Below are positions 38,880 to 51,400 of a stretch of DNA of 64,000 bases, one piece after another; positions within the stretch are counted from its first letter, which is position 1, and every line of letters starts with the position of its first letter. The notes below the pieces were generated by a model, which saw only the letters and a list, made by a program, of their open reading frames with translations, was not told the origin of the DNA and ran no database searches. Source of the stretch: Elmis aenea (lineage: Eukaryota; Arthropoda; Insecta; Coleoptera; Elmidae); NCBI GenBank assembly GCA_947652605.1, contig OX393582.1, forward strand, positions 16,392,544-16,456,543, given 5' to 3'. The position numbers and the translations under genes are program-made.

Positions 38880-39452
38880 TTTAAATATATAAGTAGTCGC
38901 AACTGTTACATCAAAATAAATTCAAGTTGAAAAAGCAAAAATATAGGTTATTTCTAAACAACATATCCTCGGACAGCTGATGAACAATGTGAAATTAACT
39001 ACAACATCAAATTCCCTAGATGAACAAGTTTATTTGGTTTTATGTTCGTCCAAATTGTTGTTAAAAATTAAAGTTTGTTGCATAATTTGTGTGTAATAAA
39101 TTGTAACAGCAATTACCATATTAAAAGTAGACAAAAGTAAAATATCCTTTAACAGGAAAATAAACACGGTTTTTATTGGAAATCACATGGGAACTGAATA
39201 TATTTATGTAGATTTAGCCCCTTAAGTGGCTAACTTCACGTCTACCCATTTTGACACTTCTCCCTTTACTTAACATTTTAATAATAATAATTGGGGCTAT
39301 TCAATTATTGCGGCAGTGTTGTCGCATATGAGGTAAGTGAAAATAATTTAAATGTTTTATTAATTATAATGAACACATAAACTGAAGTATTTATATTATA
39401 AATTGGACAAATGCAAAGAAAATTTTTATTCAAAAGCATTTCTTTTTAGGCA
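38880..39452. promoter_or_regulatory. Shared promoter region of PRKRIP1 and SLMAP
   Basis: The two start codons face away from each other with 573 bp between. A non-coding SLMAP 5' exon is likely to end at 39332, where aggtaagtg makes a good donor; the first coding exon's acceptor ends at 39449. No TATA box is clear on either side. A bidirectional promoter of housekeeping type is inference from layout. Confidence 0.5.
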
Positions 39453-42400
39453 ATGGTGGTTATAAGCGGGAGTTGGGTAAAAAATGTGGCAACTTACCCA
39501 ACCCCTGCGAATAACAGTGACATGGTAATTTCTACACCCAACAACAATATGACTGCTAAAGCAATTTTGATTTGTCGCCCCAATTCACATCCGTTTCTAG
39601 AGCGTACTTTGACATTAGATCAACCTGTCAAAGTGGGAAGATCGGTTGCAAGAGCTAGAGCAACACCTACAAATGCAATATTTGACTGTAAAGTGTTGTC
39701 ACGTCATCACGCATTATTATGGTACGATTGTGGCAAATTTTATTTGCAGGTAAGTAACTGACACCATGTTACCAAGATGTTTTTTAACAAGGCCTAAATT
39801 TTAGGATACAAACAGTAGCAATGGCACCTTCGTGAACAATAATAGACTTTCTAGTTCAGAATCTGAACCCCACGAAGTCTGTTCAGGTGATATTGTGCAG
39901 TTTGGTGTCGATGTAGTTGAAAATAATCGTAAAGTTACTCATGGTTGCATAGTGGCTACACTGAAACTGTATTTACCAGATGGCAAAGAAGCTAAAGCTA
40001 GCCCTAGTATTACGGAAACAAGTAGACATGGTAAGCTCAATTTATTCAAGTAGCGTTTTAACTTTTAAGCATTATTTAAGCTATAAACAGAGAAGACCGT
40101 TTTGTGTTAATTAAATTTTTAAAATTAGTGTTAATGTGATGATATATGATTTAAGGTGTTGTAGCATTAGACGAAATTTACAAACTTGGACAAATCATTC
40201 AGGAAGCGTCACAGAGAGAGCAGTGTCTTGAAAATAAACTCACTGCGTTGCAACGTATTGTCGAAGAAACTAAAAGATCTGCAGATGAAAGTTGGCAGGT
40301 AATAACATAACTGAAAATGATTTATCAATTATCTTACTATTATTCCTAAAAATGTTCAATTGTTTTGTTGTATAAGCAGTTTTTGGTGTATGATTATTGC
40401 CAATGTTAAGTTAACAATATGAAATTATTTTCATTTTATTGAAATCGAGTAATTAATTGAAATTTTTGGAAATATTTGTATGCATATGTTGTAATGGGCC
40501 CTAAATTTAATATTGTATGTTACTGTTGATTATTTTTTGTTGTATTTTTTTTTGCAGGCCTATGTAGGGGAAGAACGACTTTTATCTAGAGTAGCTACTC
40601 TTGAAAATCAACTCACACAAGCTGGGAAAAGTTGGGGAGATGATCGATTACGGGAAGAACTGACTAAACTTCAGGTGAGATATATAGTCTGTTCTACAAA
40701 ATGGACCCAAGACTAGAGCAACTTCAATTGTGATTTAACCATCAACAAACCATATATTGATGATTGATTGAGACCGGGACTTAAAAATATATGAAGAATG
40801 AAAAAGGGTATGGATCTGAAATTTTGGTTAAGACTATAATGGCATATGATCTGTTTAATGAAAATATTTTCAAGATGGCGACACTTCCGGAAATACCGGA
40901 AGTTGACGTCTACTTTCTTATTTTGAATACAATGGTCTATTTTTTATTGCGTATTTGGATTCAAAACATTATTTTAGAGGGATTTTTATTGGCATTCTCT
41001 ATACCTAAGTGCAGTCATATTTTAGATTTTTGGACTTTTTTGAAAAATTTTTGATTTTCATTGTGATGCTTAATATTATCTAAGGCCGCCATTTTTGAAG
41101 AAAAAACGCTTAAATTTAGACCATGTCTAGAAGAAACCTTGGAGTCCATCCTGGAATTTTTGCAATCGATGCATTACTTACAGGGTGTCCAAAATTTAAT
41201 TTTCTTTTAATACAACTTCAGACCACTAAAACTCGTTTTTTTTAAATATAATGCCCAAACTTTTTTTTCATTTTCTAATGCAAAATTACATTCTGCATCA
41301 ATCTGTATTAGCGTTTCTTATACCTATCTGCAACAATTTTCGAGTTATTAAGAATTTTTGATAAAGTTAAGAGAAATTGCAACATTTTTAAATAGTAAGC
41401 CTTGGAAATGACAACAAATGCTAATATTAATAACTAAACCACTTTTATTGCGTTTATCTGAAGTATCCATGAAAATGGAAAATCAAGAGTATTCAAAAAA
41501 CGCGAATATTTTAAACTTATTTTATATTCATGAAGAACTTGCCGTGCGTTCAGTGAGAGGTATCCTCATTTGACTGTAATGACCAGACAGAAATTTTAAT
41601 AAATAGAATCAATTTTGCAATTTAGAAGAGTGAAATCTGCTAGTATTCGACCTAAGCGTGTGACAAATAATGAAACTAACGAAGTTAACAGCCTGGGATA
41701 TTTGAATGACCATCCTCAGCGGTCAATTCGATTGGCAGCGCAAGACTCGGGTTTAACATACTATGCTGTACAAGCTACATTAAAAATGCACAACTATTCG
41801 ATCGCACTTTCAATAATCTTGTGATATTGTCTATGAATGTAAAATAAACTCAAAATATCCGTGTTTGAATACTCTTGATATTCCATTTTCATGGATACTT
41901 CACACAAACGCAATAAAAGTGGTTTACAGTTATTAATATTGGCGTTTGTTGTCATTTACTTACATTTACTTACTATTTAAAAATGTTGCAATTTCTTTTA
42001 ACTTTATCAAAAATACTTGATAACTCGAAAATTGTCGCAGATAGGTATAGGAAACGCTAATACAGATTAATGCAGAAAGTAATTTTGCATTAGAAAATGA
42101 AAAAAAAGTTTGGGCATTGTATTTGAAAAGAACGAGTTTTAGTGGTATGAAGTTGTATTAAAAGAAAATTAAATTTTAGACACCCTGTAAGTAATGCATC
42201 GATTGCAAATTTCCAGGATGTACTCCGAGGTTTGTTCTAGGCGTGGTCTAAATTTAAGCGTTTTTTCTTCAAAAGGTAATATTAACACGTTGAACGCCAA
42301 CAGAATATTGGATTTTTTTTTCGTCGGACCAAAAGTTTTTTTAATTTTTTTTTGAATTAATAACGCTTTAATATGTTGTTTTGATATTTATTATAATCGT

Positions 42401-45400
42401 AAATAGTTAGCTTTTTCTTATTTTGACAAAAAAAATTGGCGGTCCCTGGGGACCGCCGCGGCCCCCAGGAATAATTTAATTGTCAAAGCACGAGCGGTCC
42501 CAGCCGGCGGGCCCAGTAACACATGACATATAATCATAACCAACAAATTTTGCGTTCAAGTTAAGTGGCCGGCGTGAAGTATAATGGCTAGTGATCGCAC
42601 AATTTTTTTTATAGTAATAATTAAGCTATAATTTAAAAATTATTACCTACGATTTTTATTAGATGTTTACTTTTTGTATACATATAAACAAAAAATAATA
42701 AAATTAAATTACATTTCAACTCGTTTGAAATCTATAACGTCCTTATATCACAGTATTCTCATAGTTTGCAAAACAAAATCGATAAAAAAAAAAATTGAAA
42801 AAAAAACCCCCGAAATTCTTATGTGCGCTCTAATCTAAGGGGCCTAGAGGTCCCTTCTACACTATAAATTGCACTAAAACGTTGACTTCTGAGTGGGCGG
42901 TCCCAAGGAAAATATGGTCAGCAGTCCCTAGGGACCGACCTGGCGTTCAACGTGTTAAGCATCACGATGAAAATAAAAAAAATTTCAAAAAAGTTCAAAA
43001 ATCTAAAAAATGACTGCACTTAGGTATAGGCAATGCTATAAAAGTCCCTCTAAAATAACGTTTTAAATTTAAATACGCAATAAAAAATAGGCCATTGTAT
43101 TTGAAATAAGAAAGTAGACGTCAACTTCCGGTATTTCCGGAAGTGTCGCCATCTTGAAAATATTTTCATTAAACTGATCAGATGCCATTTTGGTCATAAC
43201 CAAAATTTCAGATGCATACCCTTTTTCATTCTTCATGTATTTTTAATTCCCGGTCTCATTCAATCACCCTGTATATTATTAAATAGGACAGTCTTAGCTA
43301 CAACTTGGTGAAAAAATTTTTGGTTTAAACGCCTTAATTCATTTGTTGTGATGTAACCAACATTTTTTTTAAATTGGTAGGTATAATTTTTTGGTGTATT
43401 CTTGTAGAGCATTTTCAGTATTTTTCAACGGTCCAGACTTTTAGTAGGGCTATACTATGAGATGTTTGTAAAAAAATGCAAAAAGTAATTTGAGCTAGTA
43501 GACCATTTAATCAAAACTTTTGTTAAAAAAAGTAATTACTCATAATCAAGCAACCTTTTTTAAGGTTTTTACACTTGCTTAACTGTAAGTCAGTGGAATC
43601 TGAATGACTATTACTAATAACAACAATGCTATTGGATATTATACCACAACGATAACGAAACAGGACTAAAGAAATTGCTCAAACTGTGAGCCATTGTTGT
43701 CTATGCATAACTGGCATCATCTTCTCAGTTAAGCAAGTGTTTTTAAGGTTGCTTGGTTATGAGTATTTTTGTTTTTTTAACAGAAGTTTTGATTAAATGG
43801 CCTACTATCTCAAATTCGTTTTTTGCATTTTTTACAAACATTTCATGGTATAACCCTACTAAAAGTCTAGACTGTTATAAAGTACTGTAAGTGCTCTACA
43901 AGAATACACCACAAAAATTATACCAACCAATTAAAAAAAATGTCGGTGACCTCACAACAAATATATGAAGGTGTTTAAAACAATTTTTTTCCCGCCAAGT
44001 TGTAGATGAGACTGTCCCATTTAATAATATATAAGGTTTGTTGATGATTAAATCACAATTGAGTTGCTATAGTCTAGGGCCCATTTTGTATTTTTAATGT
44101 GAAAGCCAGTAACAGTTTTTAAAAATGAAACTTTGTTATTTGTTTTACTACTTGAGCAAAATTAAATCATTTAAATGTTTCTCTATTAACCATTACAATG
44201 GAGATATTTCATGCTAAGAATATTGATTAATTTTTGTTTGACTTGTTTTGACAATATCCAGTATACAGTATGCCATGAAATTTTTAAAAAAACAAAGCAT
44301 CAGTAAACTGGTGTAAACAGGGTGTCCCAGATAAGATTACAGCATGGGGATCTCGCTTATAATAAGAGATAGGAGTTTGCTTAAATTAGATGAATTATTC
44401 CTAAGTTTGAGAGGAGCTACAATAAATTTATGAATTTTTAAAAGTACAAACTTCCCCTTCAGATGTTATATAGCAAACAATATGAAAATGTTGAATTTCT
44501 TTTTTTTCTTGTAAGTTGTTCGTCTTAATCATTGGATCAATTTTATTAGTACTTTCGTAATGTTCTTTATAATGGAGAATGTAATTAATTGTTATTTTAG
44601 ATTTTTTTTATCACTTACCATTTTTGAGATATTACCCCTAACTTAATTTTTTCTTATGGGCCGTGAAGTTGGCTATAGAACAGTTAAATGTGCTTTTTTT
44701 TCTCTTTTTAATGAAATACTACTTGCTATATCTATTTTTATAAATAAGTCACAAAATCAAGAAAAATCGTATTTTATCAATCACTTATCTATGAAAGTAA
44801 AAACAAAAAACAATTAATTAAATGTCAAATGACAGTTACCATTTGTCTGCGGTATCGTTTATTAGACTTTTATAGTATTGTTGTGTAATTTGATAGTGTT
44901 TGTAGTAATTGTTATAATTATGGCTACATTTTAAAATAACTAAAAATTTGACATACTGAGATGCTACATTCTTTGCCATTAAAACTGTGTAGAAGCTTAG
45001 CGAATATACCTAGAGCTGTATCCCGAGAGAAGGCAACAAAGTGCGCGTAATTACAGAAATTTGGAAATAAATTTAAAAGAATATGGTTTCTTCGAGAAAC
45101 CAACCAAAAATCCAAAACAAATCAATGAAGAATTAGAATTATCTGTTTTTACACAGTATCTATTGCAAAGAATGTCAATCATTAGTTGTAAGTCTACTCA
45201 TAATTAATTATATGATAACAAATGTGCTACAATGCTACAAAGACCATCCAATTACACAACAATACTATAACTTTCGTGTAAATGATACCGCAGATAAATG
45301 ATAACTGTCATTTGACATTTCATTAGTTGTTTTTGGTTTCTTTTTTCATACGTAGCTTCACAAGTGACTGGTAATATACGATTATTCTTGATTTTTTAAC

Positions 45401-48400
45401 ATAAAAATATCTCGTTAAAAAGAAGAAAAAAACAAAAAACACATTCAACTATTCCATAGCTAACCAACTTCACAAAAAAATCAAATTATCTCTTAAATGG
45501 TAAGTGATGAAAAAAATCTAAAATAACAGTTACATTGTACAATAAAAAGTATCTTAACTCTTTCGCTTCGGGAACCGTATTAAGCTGTTTTAATTTTTGT
45601 GACTCAAGTGTGCGGGAACCGGATGAATACGCTAATGTATTTTAAACACTTTTTGCAGCCACAGACCAGTTTCGCTGTAGTTTTTAGTGTGCTATAACAT
45701 AACATACTGCGCTTCATATTCAACGTGATAGCTCGCTGTATGTGTATGACACTTTTTTGCTGCAGACTGTGGGAACCGTAAAATTTCGTGCTGTTTATTT
45801 AGACTGGATTTTTCAGGGTGCACGCTAACTATATGTACATGTTAGTTGTTTGTACTTTTAAAAATTGATTGTGGCTCCTCTCATACTTGGAAATAATTCA
45901 TCTAATTTAAGCAAATCTGTATTTCTTATAATAAGTGATCGCTATGCTGGAAATGTTATCTGGCACACCCTGTATAATAGCTAACTTTTGTTTGTTGACC
46001 GACCTTGCATTCGTTACGGTTTAGGAGATACCATTGATAAACCAAACATTTCGGAAATAGCAGTTATTAATCAAAACTGGTATTTTTTGTTTTAAATATT
46101 TTTTAAATTTATTTTGCAGGAGGAACGTTCAGCATATCAGGCTGCAGCCAAAGAAGCCTTGAGCAAGCTTCATAGTGAATTATTAAAAGCTGAGGCAACC
46201 GCTGCAGACCAACAACGAGCCACAGCTTCTGTTGAGTTTGAAGCGACCTTGGCCAAAAAGCAGTTGGCTCAAGCTCAACAAGAATTACAGGTAACTGAAT
46301 AAGTTTATAATTATTATAACTATGTTAACATAACCTGAATGTCTTGAAACTAGGCCGCCTCAATATTTTAATGACTTGACTGCGATATTACAAATGAGAT
46401 AAAGTGAAATTGTTTTTTTACTAATTGAAAACGTACTGTACCTATATACAGCATTAGTTAAATTGATCCAGAGAATTATCCCCTCTACAGTGTGTTAAAA
46501 ATTAACAAAAAAAAATATTTAATTTATTAAACATTTTTACACAAACAATTGAAAACTCATTTGTGACATTTGCTTTTGACCAGGGTTGGCCTGATTTAAA
46601 TCAGCTGGTTTCTTAAAATTAAAATCATGATTTAAATTAAACTTTATTTATTTTCACGATTCAACGTCACATGTGACATATAAATTAAATGCACGTTTTA
46701 CTTCCACCCTTTTAAACAACCACCGGAAATATTGTCTATTGGCTTCGTATAGGTCAGGGAGAAATAAAGTTTCTACAGGAATTATCTTGTTAGAAATATT
46801 CTGGTAGATTTACTTAGTACATTTTCACAATAATAATTAACTTTTGGGTCAAAAGATCTACAGCCTCATTCAAAAAGTCTGCAACAATTGGAAAAGTTGT
46901 TTATTATTGATTTTTCAGAAAATATTGATGAATGACCTAAAACTAATTTTAAGATGGAAATAAATTCATCTGACACTGGATTTAAACTATTTTAAAAATA
47001 TTCGCAAAAGTAAAGTGCCCTTATTTTAAAAACTTACAAAAAAATCCATGAAAAAAATTGTTTAGAAATCAAAAATATGATAATACGAAATTTGACGTTA
47101 TAATTTCATTTTTGAATTTTATAGTAGTGTCAACATTCAAAAAGTTTGCAACTAATAGATAAGTTTTTTATTATCGATTAATCGGAACATTTTATTTCAT
47201 GAGAAAAGTTGATGCATGATCTAACACTTATTTTAGGTTTAAAAAAGCTCGATAATAGTTAATACAACACTAGCTTCTTTTTAACTTTTAAGATAAGGGC
47301 ACTTCACTCTTCCGAATATTTCTAAAATAGTTAAAATCTAGTGTTATATGAATTTATATTGAACTTTTTTAAACTTACAATTAGTTTTAGATCATGCACC
47401 AACTTTTCTCGAGAATAAAATTATTTGAGAAACCAATGCAGACTTTTTGGATGTTAAAATTACTATAAAAATTGAAATTTTAAGGACAAATTTCACCTTT
47501 GGTCGTAATTTTGAATTCTAAACAATCTCTCTCAATGAAGTTTCTTTTGTAACTCTTAAAATAAGACCACTTTACTCTTGTGAATATTTCTGAAATCGCT
47601 TAAATCTAGTATCGTATGAATTTTTATGAAATTTTTTCCATCTTCAAATTAGTTTTGGGTTATCCACCAATTTTCATCAAGAATGAAAATTTCTGAGATA
47701 TTTTTAATAAAAACCTTTTCTTTTGTTGACCCTTTTTGAATGACGCTGTATAGAAGATATAATGTAGTGTGAATAATGAATAATTTAGTTGTAAAAAGGA
47801 AAAATTGTCAAGTTTCTTAAAAAAATCAAAAATTCCTGATATATTTGATTTTTTTCAATTTAAATCAATGATTTTTGAGTTTTTTAATAAAAGCAAATTT
47901 TGCCCAACCCTGCTTTTGACTCACCTCTGTTCTTTGTATTATATGCTTTTGTTTCATAACTGTCAATTGTATAAAAAATTGTTTTTTATACATCAAATAT
48001 TTAGATTTTTTATGTTAAATATTGTTTGAAAGTTACTAATAAATGCAATAAAAGAAGGTGAATTCTAAAATCAATTTTTTCTGTTGAGTTAACAAAGTAT
48101 TATCGAAGCTATCCTTGATTGATCTGCTGTGCATTTGTCTGACACATTAAAGTATGCGTTATGCCTTTTAATTTTTTGAGTAGTGTATTGTGCAATATTT
48201 TTTTGTTTTTTGTTTTTATAAACTAATGCTATCAAAATCAAATTTGAATTTACAATTTGAGTACGAGAACCGGTGCTTACTGTATTTGAATTTGATCGCA
48301 AAAACGAACCATCACTTATTAAATAAAAAACTATGGAAAATAATTACAATAATTGAGGTAGTTTTATTTTGAAGAATTCATATGGTATATGGATTTTTTA

Positions 48401-51400
48401 CAATAGTATACCAAAATGCAAAGTATACATGTTCTTATTTTCAGGATGTTGCTCAGAAGTTAACCGAAGAACAAAATAGATCTGAGGAAGAAAAATCCTT
48501 ACTAGAGCAGAGGGAACGAGAGTTGCAGGATCGTTTAGTAGCCGAAGCACAAACTATAAATGAGTTAAAAGCGAAATTAGAAAGTTTTCAGACTACAGTC
48601 AACAACCCCGTCAAAGAACTATTACCTCTTGAAGAACTTGAGGTATACTGCGAATTTATATATATTATCCAAGTGTGTTCTAAATGGTTAATTGGTGTTT
48701 TAGAAATGCAGCCTCATATTCAATGATGACGATGATGTCAAAAGTAAAGAGGAGTTTTTGACTGAAAATGATAACTGTGATCTAGTTGAATCCAATTGTA
48801 ATCGTTCTAATAACTTTATTGAACCTCAAGAAAAACATATTAATCTCATGGTAAGTAACGCAAACATAAATTAACACATTCACTGTCCAAGTTTTTTTTT
48901 TTTTTTTATCTGACATCACACGCCCACATACTTTACAATTTTTTAAATTCTTTTTGGAATTACACACCTACGTTCATGAGTCATTTGTGATATAAAATAT
49001 TTGCTCAATAAGCTTTAGATAACCCTCTTCTCACGTTCTACAACCATTTCAGAGCCTATTCACGCTTATATTTGTCAAATGAGTGAAAAATTCTTTATGG
49101 ACGTGAAAATAAACACTCGTCATGAGTTTAGGGTCGCCAGATTTATATCATAACTGTGATAAGAGGGGGGTATCTGCACCCTCCGGCCCGAAGGGAGGGC
49201 CAATAAAAACAAAACAAAAAGTAGTTTAAAAAACAATTGCTAAGGTATTTTAAATCAGGATAAAAATCCTTTAGGATTGCACTTCTCCAATATAAAAATT
49301 CTCTAGGGGTGCGATTGCACCTCCCCCTTTGTACCCGTCACTGAACTTATGCAATCCATTACGTACCAAGCGCAATTTCCTGGAATTTGTTTTACTGGTC
49401 TTGATAAACTGGGACATTTGACGGTCCCGAAACCTCTTTTTGGGACACAGGGATTTGAGACCTTAAATTGGGACAATCCTGTAAAACGGGACATCTGGCA
49501 ACCCTGTTTGAGTCACATGTGACTCATGGACAGAGATTGTTTAAATTTTAGAATAAACATGAGAATAAAGTAACAATTAAATAAAAAAATTTGGCCCTTT
49601 CAAGTGAAATTGTTTAAATAAATCAGCCTTTTCCAGACTTATTTTATCAGGTAGCACAAAATATTCACCGCAATTTTTAAAGTAATAATAGATTATATCA
49701 ACACATATCGGATCACGCTTGTAAATCTACGTTTCTCTAGTCCATGCACCATGGACCGTTTACGTACATTTACTACTGCAAATCTACGTGCGGTCTATGG
49801 TGCATGGACCAGAGAAATTAAATTAACGGAACCAGTCCGATATGTGTTAAAATTTAAATAAATTCTTACCTATGCCTTATTAGATAATGATTATTAGATA
49901 ACACTGGATTGATCCACACTTCAAAAATTTTAATACAAAGACATTTTGAGGGGCTCATTTTTAGCTAAAATAGTTTAACAAACAAAAACAATGGAAGTGC
50001 AGCTTATGTCACAAATAAGTTTTCAATTGTTTTAACGTGTTTTATTCTTAAGATCGTTTTGTTAATCATGCAGACGATACTATAGTATCGGAGTTAGCAG
50101 CGACTAATACATTTATTAGTCCATAGTTGACGCATGTTCCTAAACCAATTCATGTATTAAAAATTGGAAGGTATTCACATTTATTCTGATCAGCTTTATA
50201 ACCATCCATTTTACCATCGGAGCAGGTTTTGCAGTTCATTAATGCATGTTCCAAGCAAAAATATTCATTACAAAGTCGGCAAGAATATAAATAATATCTG
50301 CCATATTTTTTTATTCATACGGCAAATACCATATACCAAAATATCATTTTTAAATTTAAACAAAAAGAACTTTATTCATACAGAATATTGTATATTGTTT
50401 TGTAGCCCATTAATTAATTATTAGATCAGGACTGTATTTATGAAATTAGATTTTTACGAAAAATTATGGGGGTGCAAATTTTTTTTTATGAAAAAGGGGG
50501 GCGGAGGTACAAACAGGTTGGAAAACCGATGGGTTAAATAATATCAGTGGCGCACCCTGAAGAGGGGCCCTGGCCCCCCAAAAGCAAAAAAAGAAGCTCT
50601 CGGGCCGCCCTGAGCGTTACTTTGTTTGCTTGAGACGGACCAGCTGCGATCATTATATTCTTTATTTTATTGAATTTGCATTAAAACTATTTTCATCCGT
50701 TTAACCTGACCCCCAAGATTAAATTCTGAGTGCGCCACTGAATAATATTACAGTGAAGGCTTGCAAATATTACCTTAAAGGCTGGTTTACATTAGTCGAG
50801 TAACTCGGCCCAGTAAACTCGGCCCAGTAACTCGACCCAGCACTCGACTCGCCTCTCATTTTCTGTTGAGCGTTTACACGACACAATTTTAGTATGACAG
50901 TAGTTGGTCGCTTTAATAACAAGTATGACCCGTCGACATCTACGTTATATAGTGAAAAAAAGGTGTTTAAAAATTTGCGACGTTTTATTAAGTGAAATTA
51001 ATGAAATTATCGAGGATGAAGAAAACAGAAGAAAAAGAAAGTGGGTACGTAATTGGATAGGGAGGAGAGATGCCCTAGGTGCATCAGCACTCCTATTGAA
51101 GGAACTTGCAGCGGAAGATATTAAGGTCTACGAATGACCCCCGAAATATTTAAAAACCGTTTGGCAATGATTACACCTAAAATGCAAAAACTGGACCCTC
51201 ACAAGGGAGGGTCACGATACGTTGTCGCTAACATTTGATTAAGGCTGTGTTTATTGCATCAAGAACATCAAAACTAAATGTTTTCCAGAGTTATACGCGC
51301 CACTGGCCATTTCCTTCGCAAAAATAGGGGAAAAACTGAAAAATTGGTATAAAAAGGTTAATTTTTGCGATCGCGTTGGCCATAAAATCGTCAGAGATAG

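Larger units (their letters stand above)
40689..44090. mobile_element. Concentric palindromes in SLMAP intron 4
   Basis: The outermost layer pairs caattgtgatttaaccatca (about 40722) with its inverse near 44050. Inside it are a 2.5-kb palindrome (about 40755-43273; gaagttgacgtctactttct against the inverse near 43120) ending caccctgta, and a separate one at 43285-44025. At the middle of the 2.5-kb unit another pair TACAGGGTGTCC...GGACACCCTGTA-type borders stands at 41179-42189. Each layer is complementary to its own partner, so folding is continuous across layers. Confidence 0.75.
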
